Shown here: one piece after another, positions 16,896 to 25,483 of the stretch | Layout: every line of letters begins with the position of its first letter | Numbering within the stretch: position 1 is the stretch's first letter | NCBI GenBank assembly: GCA_052389435.1 | Contig: JBQTIB010000039.1 | Span: 1-51,989, forward strand | DNA from: JBQTKD01 sp052389435 | Lineage (GTDB): Bacteria > Actinomycetota > Actinomycetes > Sporichthyales > Sporichthyaceae | Reading direction: 5' to 3' | Length of the DNA: 51,989 bases | Notes under the pieces: generated by a model | What the model was told of the DNA's origin: nothing | Seen by the model: the letters and a program-made list of their open reading frames with translations, nothing else | Databases searched by the model: none | Program-made: the position numbers and the translations under genes

Positions 16896-16976
16896 GCGGC
16901 GCCTGCACGAATCCCGAGCGTGCGTGAGGGTCGACACGTCGTCAATTCGGCGGTTTGACTTGAGTGGATCTGGGTC

Positions 16977-16995
16977 TTCGCTTAGCCTTTCCTAA
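16977..16995 (+). promoter_or_regulatory. IdeR/DtxR iron box upstream of bfd-bfr
   Basis: The 19 bases match the iron-box consensus TTAGGTTAGSCTAACCTAA at 15 positions, with both half-sites kept. It lies 63 bases before the bfd start. DtxR-family repressors bind such boxes with Fe(II). Because the downstream genes are for ferredoxin and iron storage, the site may mediate either repression or iron-dependent activation, as IdeR does for mycobacterial bfrA. Confidence 0.65.
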
Positions 16996-17057
16996 CCGAT
17001 GACAGCCGGCGAGCTTGGGAGCCGGCCAGATACCGCGCCGATCGAAGCGAGCCCGCC

Positions 17058-17258
17058 TTGTACGTGTGCCTCTGCCACGCCGTTACCGAGGACGAGATCC
17101 TCGACGCGGTCGACTCCGGCGCGCACACCGAGGACGAGGTCGGCGAGGCCACCTTCGCCGGCACCGGCTGTGGCTCCTGCCTCGAACGGGTGGGCGACCT
17201 GATCGACGGGGCCGCTCCGTACGGGTGTCGCCTGCGCGCCCTTCCGCGTATCGCCTGA
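17058..17258 (+). CDS. bfd: Bacterioferritin-associated ferredoxin
   Basis: A 66-residue [2Fe-2S] protein with the Bfd cysteine pattern Cys4-x-Cys6 and Cys38-x2-Cys41 (YVCLCHAVT and GTGCGSC). Bfd delivers electrons to bacterioferritin to release stored iron. The start is a rare TTG (17058), chosen because the family begins MYVCLCHAV and no ATG or GTG is available in frame before it; GTG 17064 would lose only two residues. It precedes bfr by 164 bases. Confidence 0.85.
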   Translation: MYVCLCHAVTEDEILDAVDSGAHTEDEVGEATFAGTGCGSCLERVGDLIDGAAPYGCRLRALPRIA

Positions 17259-17309
17259 CGGCCCACATCGGCGCTCCGACCTGCGCTTTTGCGCTTTCGC
17301 GACACTGCG

Positions 17310-17328
17310 TCAGGCTTGGCTTGCCTTC
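17310..17328 (+). promoter_or_regulatory. Degenerate second iron box upstream of bfr
   Basis: Twelve of 19 positions fit the IdeR/DtxR consensus, including the inner AGG...G-G-CT...CCT core. It lies about 95 bases before the bfr ATG. Weak on its own, but plausible given the stronger box upstream of bfd. Confidence 0.3.
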
Positions 17329-17422
17329 GGTGACAGGCTGATCGCAGCCGGGTACCTTGCGAGTGGGACAGCCGAATCGCCAGCGACTTCGTGGCGCCAC
17401 TCGCACAGGACGGACCTCCACC

Positions 17423-17905
17423 ATGCAAGGCGATGCCGACATCATCGCGCTGCTCAACGAGCAGCTCAGCAGTGAGTTGACCGCGATCAACCAGTACTTC
17501 CTGCACGCCAAGATGCAGAAGAACTGGGGCTACACCGAACTCGCCGAGAAGACCCGCAAGGAGTCCATCGAGGAGATGGTCCACGCGGAGGAGGTCACCG
17601 ACCGGATCCTGTTCCTCGAGGGCCTGCCGAACTACCAGCGGCTGTTCCCGCTGCGCATCGGCCAGACCGTGCGCGAGCAGTTCCAGGCGGACATGTCGGT
17701 CGAACTCGAAGTCGTCGCGCGCCTGCGCCCGGGCATCGTCATGTGCCGCGAGAAGGGCGACGCCACCAGCGCCAGCCTGCTCGAGAAGATCCTCGCCAAC
17801 GAGGAGGAGCACATCGACTACCTCGAGACCCAACTGCAGCTGATGGACACCCTCGGCGAGGCGATCTACCTCTCGCAGTGCGTCTCGCGGCCGCCGAGCC
17901 ACTAG
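17423..17905 (+). CDS. bfr: Bacterioferritin
   Basis: A 160-residue four-helix iron-storage subunit. All ferroxidase ligands are at the standard positions: Glu18, Glu51, His54, Glu94, Glu127 and His130; the haem-binding Met52 is also present. Twenty-four subunits form a haem-containing cage that oxidises and stores iron. Located directly after bfd, with an iron box upstream of the pair and a strong terminator downstream. Confidence 0.96.
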   Translation: MQGDADIIALLNEQLSSELTAINQYFLHAKMQKNWGYTELAEKTRKESIEEMVHAEEVTDRILFLEGLPNYQRLFPLRIGQTVREQFQADMSVELEVVARLRPGIVMCREKGDATSASLLEKILANEEEHIDYLETQLQLMDTLGEAIYLSQCVSRPPSH

Positions 17906-17920
17906 TTCGAGCCTGCTGCC

Positions 17921-17972
17921 TTCCGGCACCTGCTCGCCCCTGGTGGGGTGGGCCGGTGCCGGAATAGTTTTT
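17921..17972 (+). terminator. Rho-independent terminator after bfr
   Basis: A 10-bp perfect stem (17921-17930 with 17955-17964) encloses a smaller GC hairpin and is followed by atagTTTTT. It starts 15 bases after the bfr stop. Confidence 0.8.
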
Positions 17973-17998
17973 GGATCCCTTCCAGGAGCGGAGCAGCC

Positions 17999-18613
17999 AT
18001 GTCCGGGTTCATCCAGGTCGTTTCGTACACGAGCTCGCGCATCGAGGAGATCAGAGAGGCCGGCCAGAAGTTCGGCGCGACGGAGGCCTCGACCGGCTCC
18101 GGTCCCACCCGCGTGCTCGTCACGGCCAACCGCGACGAGCCGAACCGCTACGCGACCCTCGTCGAGTTCCCGTCCTTCGAGGTTGCGATGGAGAACAGCC
18201 AACGGCCAGAGACCGGCGAGTTCGCGGCGACCATGGGCGCGATGTGCGACGGCCCGCCGACCTTCTACAACCTCGACGTGATCGAGTCGGTCAAGCCGAG
18301 CCCGGGAGCCACGGGCTTCCTGCAGGCGATCCTCTACTCCACGTCCCGCTTCGACGAACTGCACGCGGCGGGGCTGGCCCACCGCGACCGCATGGCCTCC
18401 GGCGGCGCGCCGGTGCCGACGCGCGTGGTGTTCGCGAAGAACCGCGACGAGGCGAACGGCTACGTCACGCTGATCGGCTTCTCCTCCTACGAGGCCGCCA
18501 TGGAGAACAGCAACCGCCCCGAGACCGGCGAGTTCGCGGCGCTCATGGGCTCGCTGTGCGACGGCCCACCGGCCTTCCGCAACCTCGACGTGCTGGAGAA
18601 CTGGGCGCCGTAG
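17999..18613 (+). CDS. Protein of two tandem, internally duplicated alpha/beta-barrel-like domains
   Basis: A 204-residue protein starting at ATG 17999 after a CCAGGAGCGGAG site. Residues about 3-99 and 107-202 are clear repeats of each other: GFIQVVSYTSSR against GFLQAILYSTSR, and an almost identical block AMENS-RPETGEFAA-MG--CDGPP. The pattern resembles dimeric alpha/beta-barrel (antibiotic monooxygenase-like) proteins, where two domains pair; a fused duplication would form the pair within one chain. Function is unknown. The stop abuts the convergent threonine aldolase stop with no gap. Confidence 0.75.
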   Translation: MSGFIQVVSYTSSRIEEIREAGQKFGATEASTGSGPTRVLVTANRDEPNRYATLVEFPSFEVAMENSQRPETGEFAATMGAMCDGPPTFYNLDVIESVKPSPGATGFLQAILYSTSRFDELHAAGLAHRDRMASGGAPVPTRVVFAKNRDEANGYVTLIGFSSYEAAMENSNRPETGEFAALMGSLCDGPPAFRNLDVLENWAP

Positions 18614-19633
18614 CTACAGCAGCCTGCAGAGCACGTCGGCGGCGCGGTCGCAGGCCGCGTCGTCGACGTCGAGGTGCGTGACCAGGCGCAGGCGGTACGG
18701 GCCGAGGCCGGAGATCAGGACGCCGTCCTCGCGGGCCTTCGCGGCGAGCTGTTCGACGCGGACGCCGTCGCGCGCCAGGTCCACGACCACCATGTTCGAC
18801 TCCGGCGCGACGACTCCCCCGGTGACCGTGCTCAGCCGCTGTGCCAGGCGGGTCGCACGGGCGTGGTCCTCGGCCATGCGCTCGATGTTGTGGTCCAACG
18901 CCCAGTGGCCGGCGGCGGCGAGGACACCGATCTGGCGCATGCCGCCGCCGAGGCGCTTGCGCCACCAGCGGGCCTCGCCGATCAGGTCGGCCGGGCCGCA
19001 GAGCAGCGAGCCGATCGGCGCGCCGAGGCCCTTGGACAGGCAGACCGCGGCGGTGTCGAACAGGGTTCCGTAGGCCGAGAGCGGAACGCCGGTCGCGACG
19101 TGCGCGTTCCAGAGCCGCGCCCCGTCGAGGTGTAGGCGAACGCCGGCGTCGTCGGCCCACTCGCGCAGCTCGCGGAGCCGGTCGAGCGGCTGGACGGTGC
19201 CGCCGCCGAAGTTGTGCGTGTTCTCGACGACGACCACGCCCGTCGAGACGAGGAACGGGTTGCCGGGGGCGGCGGCCAGTTCGGTCACGTCGGCGACGTC
19301 GAGCCGGCCGCGGTCGGCCTTCCAGGTCCGCGTGGTCACCGCGCCGAAGGCTGCGTGCGAGCCGAGTTCGGCCCGGACGATGTGCGCGACCGAGTCGCAC
19401 AGGACCTCTTCGCCGGGCTTGGCGAGCAGGCGAACGCCGAGCATGTTCGCCATCGACCCCGTCGGGGTGAACAGCGCCGCCTCGTGCCCGAGCAGGTCCG
19501 CGACGCGCTGCTGCAGGGACAGAACCGTCGGGTCCTCGCCGTAGACGTCGTCCCCGACCTCCGCGTCCGCCATGGCCTGCCGCATGCCGGCGGAAGGCCT
19601 CGTGACGGTGTCGCTGCGCAGATCGACGTGCAC
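18614..19633 (-). CDS. Low-specificity L-threonine aldolase
   Basis: A 339-residue PLP enzyme splitting L-threonine or allo-threonine to glycine and acetaldehyde. Motifs DLRSDTVTRPS (4-14), GDDVYGEDPT (27-36), HLDGARLWNA (168-177) and the PLP lysine in CLSKGLGAPIGS (Lys201) are present. The start is GTG 19633, as in VHVDLRSDT. It lies downstream of the DAHP synthase gene on the same strand, separated by an 85-base spacer with a large hairpin. Confidence 0.9.
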   Translation of the reverse strand: MHVDLRSDTVTRPSAGMRQAMADAEVGDDVYGEDPTVLSLQQRVADLLGHEAALFTPTGSMANMLGVRLLAKPGEEVLCDSVAHIVRAELGSHAAFGAVTTRTWKADRGRLDVADVTELAAAPGNPFLVSTGVVVVENTHNFGGGTVQPLDRLRELREWADDAGVRLHLDGARLWNAHVATGVPLSAYGTLFDTAAVCLSKGLGAPIGSLLCGPADLIGEARWWRKRLGGGMRQIGVLAAAGHWALDHNIERMAEDHARATRLAQRLSTVTGGVVAPESNMVVVDLARDGVRVEQLAAKAREDGVLISGLGPYRLRLVTHLDVDDAACDRAADVLCRLL

Positions 19634-19641
19634 GAAGACTC

Positions 19642-19701
19642 CCGATAGTGCAGTTCAGGTACGCGAAATGCTCAAAATGCGTACCCAGACTGCACTATCG
19701 G
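19642..19701. repeat. Large inverted repeat between the DAHP synthase and threonine aldolase genes
   Basis: Two 23-base arms (19642-19664 and 19679-19701) are complementary at 20 positions, with a three-base internal mismatch and a 14-base loop. It begins eight bases upstream of the aldolase start codon and fills most of the 85-base spacer. No T-run follows on either strand, so it may be a dispersed palindromic element, a structured leader or an operator rather than a simple terminator. Confidence 0.85.
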
Positions 19702-19718
19702 CGGAGATGCGGGCCGAG

Positions 19719-21059
19719 TTAGTGGGTCTCGCGGTAGAGCTCGGCGACCTCGCAGGCTAGGTCCAGGGACTGGGTGCGGTTCAGTCTTGGGTCGCAGAGG
19801 GTTTCGTAGCGCTGGTGCAGGTCGTCCTCGGCCAGCTCGAACCCGCCGCCCACGCACTCGGTCACGTCGTCGCCGGTCAGCTCCATGTGGATGCCGCCCG
19901 GGTGGGTGCCCAGAGCCCTGTGGACCTCGAAGAAGCCGCGGACCTCGTCCAGGACGTCGTCGTAGCGCCTGGTCTTGAAGCCGCTCGCGGCCTCGTAGGT
20001 GTTGCCGTGCATCGGGTCGCAGATCCACGGCACGACGGCGCCGGAGGCGACGACCTTTTCCACCAGACGCGGCAGGTTCTCCCGGATCTTGCCCGCGCCC
20101 ATGCGGATGATCAGCGAGAGGCGGCCGGGCTCGCGGTCCGGGTCGAGGGCGTCGATGAGTGCCAGGACGTCGTCGGCGGTCGCGTTCGGGCCGACCTTCA
20201 CGCCGATCGGGTTGCGGATCTTGGACAGCATCTCGACGTGCGCGCCGCCGAGTTGGCGGGTGCGCTCCCCGATCCAGACGTAGTGCGCGGAGACGTCGTA
20301 GGGCTGGCCGGTGCGCGAGTCGATCCGGGTCAGTGCCCGTTCGTACTCCAGCAGCAGCGCCTCGTGGCTGGACCACATCTCGACGGTGTGGAACTGCTCG
20401 GTGTCCACCCCGCACGCGCGCATGAACTCCATCGCACGGTCGATCTCCTTGGCCAGCGCCTCGTACCGACGGCCCGCGGGAGAGTTCGCGACGAAGTCCT
20501 GGTTCCAGGAGTGCACCTGACGCAGATCCGCATACCCACCGGTGGTGAACGCGCGGACGAGGTTCAGCGTCGCGGCGGAGAGGTTGTACATCTTCAGCAG
20601 ACGCTGCGGATCCGGGATCCGGGCCTCGGGGGTGAAGTCTGCGCCGTTGACCGCGTCGCCGCGGTAGGACGGCAGCTCGACGCCCTCGCGGGTTTCGAGG
20701 TTGGACGAGCGCGGCTTGGCGTACTGCCCCGCGAAGCGGCCGATCTTCACCACCGGGACGGAGCCGGCGTAGGTGAGCACCGCGGCCATCTGCAGGAGCG
20801 TCTTGAGCTTGGCGCGCAGGTTGTCCGCGCCGACCTCGTGGAAGGCCTCGGCGCAGTCCCCGCCCTGGAGCAGGAACGCCTCGCCCCGCGCCACCTGGGC
20901 CAGCCGGGCCTTGAGCCGGTCGCACTCGCCCGCGAAAACCAGCGGCGGCAGGGCGCGCAGCTCCGCGACCACCCGCTCCACGGCGGCGGGGTCCGGGTAC
21001 TCCGGCTGCTGCAACGCGGGCAGGGCCCGCCAGGTGTCCAAGTCGACGCTCACGGTCAT
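19719..21059 (-). CDS. aroG: 3-deoxy-7-phosphoheptulonate synthase, class II
   Basis: A 446-residue plant/mycobacterial-type DAHP synthase, first step of the shikimate pathway. Conserved segments LLQGGDCAEAF, KIGRFAGQYAKPRSS, HEALLLEYERAL and WICDPMHGNT are seen. Start ATG 21059 is chosen over an open upstream extension of 42 codons because family members begin near TWRALPALQQPEYPD. Two hairpins lie just upstream, within the likely leader. It is divergent from a solute-binding protein gene. Confidence 0.94.
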   Translation of the reverse strand: MTVSVDLDTWRALPALQQPEYPDPAAVERVVAELRALPPLVFAGECDRLKARLAQVARGEAFLLQGGDCAEAFHEVGADNLRAKLKTLLQMAAVLTYAGSVPVVKIGRFAGQYAKPRSSNLETREGVELPSYRGDAVNGADFTPEARIPDPQRLLKMYNLSAATLNLVRAFTTGGYADLRQVHSWNQDFVANSPAGRRYEALAKEIDRAMEFMRACGVDTEQFHTVEMWSSHEALLLEYERALTRIDSRTGQPYDVSAHYVWIGERTRQLGGAHVEMLSKIRNPIGVKVGPNATADDVLALIDALDPDREPGRLSLIIRMGAGKIRENLPRLVEKVVASGAVVPWICDPMHGNTYEAASGFKTRRYDDVLDEVRGFFEVHRALGTHPGGIHMELTGDDVTECVGGGFELAEDDLHQRYETLCDPRLNRTQSLDLACEVAELYRETH

Positions 21060-21086
21060 CAGGGTACAAGCGAGCGAGGTCGCGCC

Positions 21087-21127
21087 CCGAAATCGGTTCC
21101 TTTCGGACACCCCCGCACCGGGGGTGT
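21087..21127 (-). promoter_or_regulatory. Two consecutive hairpins in the aroG leader
   Basis: A 6-bp stem with an 8-base loop (21087-21106) is followed immediately by a 9-bp perfect stem with a 3-base loop (21107-21127). They lie 28-68 bases upstream of the aroG start on its strand. The arrangement resembles an attenuator, but no aromatic-codon leader peptide was seen and the promoter position is not known. Confidence 0.4.
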
Positions 21128-21208
21128 TAAGTCCTGGCGTCGGGAATCGTGAATCCGTCACGGGGCGGGCCGTCCGCGCCGACACTGTTGGCGATCACCG
21201 CGCGGCAC

Positions 21209-21220
21209 CCCCGATCGGGG
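21209..21220. promoter_or_regulatory. Twelve-base perfect palindrome in the aroG/solute-binding protein spacer
   Basis: CCCCGATCGGGG lies 51 bases before the solute-binding protein start, in a position suitable for an operator. Only symmetry and position support it. Confidence 0.3.
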
Positions 21221-21270
21221 CGGCCGACGCGACAGTCTGATCTTCACAGCAGGTCGAGGGAAGGAATCGG

Positions 21271-23028
21271 ATGGCCAAGCACGTCCGTTCTGCGGTGGTG
21301 ATGGTGAGCGTCGCGCTGCTCGCGACGGGATGCGGCGGGCGGTCCGACGGGCCGACGACCGCCGGTCCGGGCCCGAACGCCGAGGCGAGCGAGCCGCTGC
21401 CGACCTACAGGTACTCGATCGACAACGCCGCCGCCGGTCCGGCTCCCGCAGTGGAGGGCGCCGCCCGGGGCGGCACGGTCCGGGTCTACGACGAGACCGA
21501 CTACCAGCACCTGGACCCGGCGCGCATCTACACCACCTACGAGAACTCCCTCAGCCTGCTCGTCACCCGCGGGCTGACCGGGTTCCGCCAGCAGGGCACC
21601 GACGTGACGCTCGTCGGGGACCTCGCCGTCGACACCGGCAAGACCACCGACGGCGGCAAGACCTGGACCTACACGCTGCGCGAGGGCATCGCGTGGGAGG
21701 ACGGGCAGCCGATCACCGCGGAACACGTGAAGTACGGCCTCGAGCGGACCTTCGTCAAGGACTACAGCGAGGGCCCGACCTACCTGCAGACCTGGATGAC
21801 CGACACGGCGGACTTCCAGAAGGTCTACGACGGCCCCTACGGCGGCAGGTCCTACGACCGCATCGAAACGCCCGATGCCAAGACGGTCGTGCTGAAGTTC
21901 CCGAAGGCGCAGCCCGACGTGCCGTTCGCGCTGTCGATGCCGTTCAGCTCGCCGGTCCGAAAAGACAAGGACACCAGGACCGAGTACACCAAGGCGCCGC
22001 TGTCCTCCGGTCCGTACCGCATCGAGGCGCGCCAGATCGACAAGTCCATGACGCTGGTGCGCAACCCGAACTGGAAGGCCGAGTCCGACCCGATCCGCAC
22101 GGACTATCCGGACCGGTTCGAGTTCGTCTTCGGGCAGCAGCCGGTGGACCAGAACCGCGGTCTGATCAGCGCGCAGGGCGACTACGCGAACGGCATGAGC
22201 GTCAACACCTCGGTCTCCCCCGAGGTGCTGCCGCAGGTCCTCGCCTCGCCCGAACTCCTGGCCCGCACGGTTTCCGGCGTGACCCCGGGCATGGAGTACG
22301 TCGCGATCAACACCAGGCGCATCACCGACGTCCGCGTGCGCAAGGCGCTCATGTACGCCTACCCCCGCCAGCAGGCCCGGCAGACCGCCGGCGGCCCGGA
22401 CAAGGGCCAGTTCGCCAGCACCCTGTCCTCGCCGTCGCTGATCGGCCACGAGCAGTTCGACCTGTACAACGTGCCGCCGGAGGGCGACGCGGCGAAGGCG
22501 AAGGCCCTGCTCGAAGAGGCGGGCAAGCTCGGGCAGACGATCGTGCACGCCTACCGGGCGACCGATCAGAACCAGAAGCGCACCGTCGTCATCGCGCAGG
22601 CGCTGGAGAAGGCGGGCTTCAAGTACGTCGGCAAGCCGCTGCCGCCCAAGACCGGCAACGACGAGATCCGCAATCCGGACAACCAGTTCGACCTGTACTT
22701 CATGACCTGGTTCGCGGACTGGCCCAACGGCACCACGGTGTTCTCCCCCCTGTTCGACGGCCGCCAGATCCGTCAGGGCGGATACAACGTCTCGCTGTGG
22801 AACGACCCGGCCACCAACGCCGAGATGGACGCGATCTCGGCCATCGCCGACCCGGTCGAGGCCGGCAGGCGCTGGGCCGCGCTGGACCGCAGGCTGATGG
22901 AGCAGGTCCCGATGTTCCCCGACCTCTACACCCGCAACCGCCTGCTGTTCGGCCCGAAGATCGGCGGCGTCACCCTCGACGTCCTGTTCGGCAAGGGCTC
23001 GCTGAACAAGGTCTACGTCAAGCCGTAG
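21271..23028 (+). CDS. ABC transporter substrate-binding lipoprotein, peptide/solute family 5
   Basis: A 585-residue lipoprotein: signal with lipobox ATGC (lipidated Cys21), then a full SBP_bac_5 domain. Landmarks are the family opening GGTVRVYDETDYQHLDPARIY, TYTLREGIAWEDGQPITAEHVKYGLERTF, and the C-terminal YFMTWFADWPNGTTVFSPLF. It binds peptides or similar solutes for import. No permease or ATPase genes follow, so it is an orphan binding protein. A GAGGGAAGGA site precedes ATG 21271. Confidence 0.9.
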   Translation: MAKHVRSAVVMVSVALLATGCGGRSDGPTTAGPGPNAEASEPLPTYRYSIDNAAAGPAPAVEGAARGGTVRVYDETDYQHLDPARIYTTYENSLSLLVTRGLTGFRQQGTDVTLVGDLAVDTGKTTDGGKTWTYTLREGIAWEDGQPITAEHVKYGLERTFVKDYSEGPTYLQTWMTDTADFQKVYDGPYGGRSYDRIETPDAKTVVLKFPKAQPDVPFALSMPFSSPVRKDKDTRTEYTKAPLSSGPYRIEARQIDKSMTLVRNPNWKAESDPIRTDYPDRFEFVFGQQPVDQNRGLISAQGDYANGMSVNTSVSPEVLPQVLASPELLARTVSGVTPGMEYVAINTRRITDVRVRKALMYAYPRQQARQTAGGPDKGQFASTLSSPSLIGHEQFDLYNVPPEGDAAKAKALLEEAGKLGQTIVHAYRATDQNQKRTVVIAQALEKAGFKYVGKPLPPKTGNDEIRNPDNQFDLYFMTWFADWPNGTTVFSPLFDGRQIRQGGYNVSLWNDPATNAEMDAISAIADPVEAGRRWAALDRRLMEQVPMFPDLYTRNRLLFGPKIGGVTLDVLFGKGSLNKVYVKP

Positions 23029-23134
23029 TTGGGCACCGGGCGCCGGCACCGGCGAATCGTACCGTGCCGGCGCGCGCTTGGGTGTGCGGGCCGCGGGGTC
23101 CGGGCCGGAGGAAGGGCACGACCCGACCGGTCCG

Positions 23135-24280
23135 ATGCCGCGCATCCACCGCGACGCGGCCGAAATTCGCCGCCGCGGCGAGCACGTGCTCGACGAGGTC
23201 GCGGCGCGGTCGAAGGCGGATCTGACGACCCGTACGGCTCGGGTGCGGATCGCGGCGCCGCTCATCGGGCAGTCGGCGATCGCCGCGGGCCTCGCGTGGT
23301 GGATCGCCGGGCACTTCGCAGACCCGGCCGATCCCCCGTTCTTCGCCCCCGTCGCCGCGGTGATTTCGCTGGGGTCGGCGTGGGGACTGCGGTTGCGCCG
23401 GACCGCCGAACTCGTCGTGGGCGTCGCCATCGGTCTGCTGGTCGCCGACGGCCTGCTGGCGCTCATCGGTACCGGCACGTGGCAGCTGACCCTGGTCGTG
23501 GGGCTCGCCATGGCCGCCGCCGTCGCCCTCGACGGCGGCCAACTGCTGGTCCTGCAGGCCGCCACCTCCAGCGTGCTGGTCGCGACGCTGGTGCCGGCCG
23601 ACGGGACCCTCGGCGGCGTGGACCGGTTCCGGGACGCCCTCATCGGCGGCGTCGTCGGGATGGCCGTCGGCACGCTGCTGCTGCCGTTGAATCCCCTGAC
23701 GGTCGCCAGGCGTTCGACGGCCCCGGTGATCGAGGGTCTGGCGAAGGGTCTGAACGCGATCGCGGACGCGCTGCTCCGCGGCGACGGCGACGCGGCGCTG
23801 ACGGCGCTGGAGAACCTGCGAAAGCTCGATCCCCTGGTCGCCCAGATGGCCGCCGCCGTCGGGACTGCGGACGAGGTGGCGCGCATGGCGCCGGTCCGGT
23901 GGCGGGCGCGGGACCGCTCCGGGTCCTACGCCGAGGCTGCGGTCCACCTCGACTACGCCCACCGCAACACCCGCGTCCTCGCCCGCCGCGCCCAGGTGCT
24001 GCTGCACTCCCGTCACTCCTGCCCGGCCGAACTGGCCGAAGCGGTGCGCTCCCTGTGCGACGGCCTCCGCGCGGTGGCCGACCTCCTCGGCGGCGACGCC
24101 GACGCCCGGGCGGCCCGCGACACCCTGCTGCGCACCTACTCCGAGGCCCGCGAGGCGATGGGCCCCGGCTCCCCCGACACGGTCGTCGTGCTCGTCGCGC
24201 AACTGCGTTCGATCGTCTACGACCTGCTCCGGGCCAGCGGCTTGAACCGTCTGGACGCCCTGGCCCTGCTCGAGGGCTAG
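23135..24280 (+). CDS. FUSC/aromatic acid exporter-like membrane protein
   Basis: A 381-residue protein with an N-terminal charged helix, then about five or six hydrophobic segments between residues 40 and 175 (LIGQSAIAAGLAWWIAG, PFFAPVAAVISLG, LVVGVAIGLLVADGL, and so on), then a mainly helical cytoplasmic C-terminal half. The PFFAPVAAVISLG segment is typical of the FUSC/ArAE family of aromatic acid exporters. The start ATG 23135 is preferred to an upstream TTG; the ribosome binding site is not obvious. Its TAG and the pfkA stop share the palindrome CTAG. Confidence 0.75.
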   Translation: MPRIHRDAAEIRRRGEHVLDEVAARSKADLTTRTARVRIAAPLIGQSAIAAGLAWWIAGHFADPADPPFFAPVAAVISLGSAWGLRLRRTAELVVGVAIGLLVADGLLALIGTGTWQLTLVVGLAMAAAVALDGGQLLVLQAATSSVLVATLVPADGTLGGVDRFRDALIGGVVGMAVGTLLLPLNPLTVARRSTAPVIEGLAKGLNAIADALLRGDGDAALTALENLRKLDPLVAQMAAAVGTADEVARMAPVRWRARDRSGSYAEAAVHLDYAHRNTRVLARRAQVLLHSRHSCPAELAEAVRSLCDGLRAVADLLGGDADARAARDTLLRTYSEAREAMGPGSPDTVVVLVAQLRSIVYDLLRASGLNRLDALALLEG

Positions 24281-25302
24281 CCGAAGAAGACTTCGGCCTC
24301 GCTGTAGAGCGACGGGTCCACCAACTTGAGCTGGGTGGTGGCCTCGGCCAGTGGGACGCGTTCGATCGCCGTGCCCTGCAGCGCGACCATCTTGCCCCAG
24401 TCGCCCTCGTGGGCGGCGTCGATCGCGTGCAGGCCGAAGCGGGTGGCGAGCCAGCGGTCGAAGGCCGTCGGGGTGCCGCCGCGCTGCACGTGGCCCAGGA
24501 CCACGGCGCGGGACTCGGCGCCGGTGCGCGCCTCGATCTCGGCGGCGACCCGGTCGCCGATCCCGCCGAGGCGGACGTGGCCGAACGCGTCGAGCTCGCC
24601 GGAGGCCAGTTCCATCGTGCCCTCCTTGGGCACGGCACCCTCGGAGACCACGACGATCGGCGAGTAGTGGCTCTGGAAGCGGCTCTCGATGGCCTTGCAG
24701 ACCCGCTCGATGTCGAAGGGGACTTCGGGGATCAGGATGAGGTTCGCGCCGCCGGCCATGCCCGCGTGCAGGGCGATCCATCCGGCGTGACGCCCCATCA
24801 CCTCGACGACCAGCGCCCGGTGGTGGGACTCGGCGGTGGTGTGGAGACGGTCGATCGCCTCGACCGCGATGTTCACCGCGGTGTCGAACCCGAAGGTGTA
24901 GTCGGTGGCGTTGAGGTCGTTGTCGATCGTCTTCGGCACGCCGACGACCGGGACGCCCGCCTCGTGCAGCCGGGTGGCGACGCCGAGGGTGTCCTCGCCG
25001 CCGATGGCGATCAGCGCCTCGACGCCGAGGTCGGCCATGGTCTTGCGGATCTTCTCGATCCCGCCCTCGACCTTGACCGGGTTGGTGCGCGAGGAACCCA
25101 GGATCGTCCCGCCGCGGGGCAGGATGCCGCGTACCTCGGGGATGCCGAGCGTCTGGGTCTTGTTCTCCAACGGGCCGCGCCAGCCGTCGCGGAAGCCCAC
25201 GAAGGAGTGGTTGTAGTTCTGCACGCCCTTGCGAACGACGGCCCGGATGACAGCGTTCAAACCCGGGCAGTCGCCCCCGCCCGTCAGTACACCGATGCGC
25301 AC
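24277..25302 (-). CDS. pfkA: 6-phosphofructokinase, PPi-type active-site residues
   Basis: A 341-residue glycolytic enzyme phosphorylating fructose 6-phosphate. The nucleotide-binding start MRIGVLTGGGDCPGLNAVIR, PKTIDND (catalytic Asp127), MGRHAGW and LGHVQRGG are all present. Positions 104 and 124 are Asp and Lys (GGED, PKTIDND) rather than the Gly and Gly of ATP-dependent enzymes; this pair is associated with pyrophosphate-dependent enzymes, so the phosphate donor may be PPi. The gene converges on the FUSC-like gene; both stop codons lie in CTAG. Confidence 0.93.
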   Translation of the reverse strand: MRIGVLTGGGDCPGLNAVIRAVVRKGVQNYNHSFVGFRDGWRGPLENKTQTLGIPEVRGILPRGGTILGSSRTNPVKVEGGIEKIRKTMADLGVEALIAIGGEDTLGVATRLHEAGVPVVGVPKTIDNDLNATDYTFGFDTAVNIAVEAIDRLHTTAESHHRALVVEVMGRHAGWIALHAGMAGGANLILIPEVPFDIERVCKAIESRFQSHYSPIVVVSEGAVPKEGTMELASGELDAFGHVRLGGIGDRVAAEIEARTGAESRAVVLGHVQRGGTPTAFDRWLATRFGLHAIDAAHEGDWGKMVALQGTAIERVPLAEATTQLKLVDPSLYSEAEVFFG

Positions 25303-25483
25303 GTTCCGCCTCCCTCACCTCGGTTGTTCAACCTAGCGGGACCGGGGAAACGAGCCGTCACTCCCTTGTTGCTGGACGGTCGCGCGAGCCGAGGAGCATG
25401 CTGGAAGTGACGCCCGTCACCTGGGCGCGCGGCAACGAAGAAGAGGCATGGGGCCACGAGCCCCGCCTGGACGAGGAGCCCGC

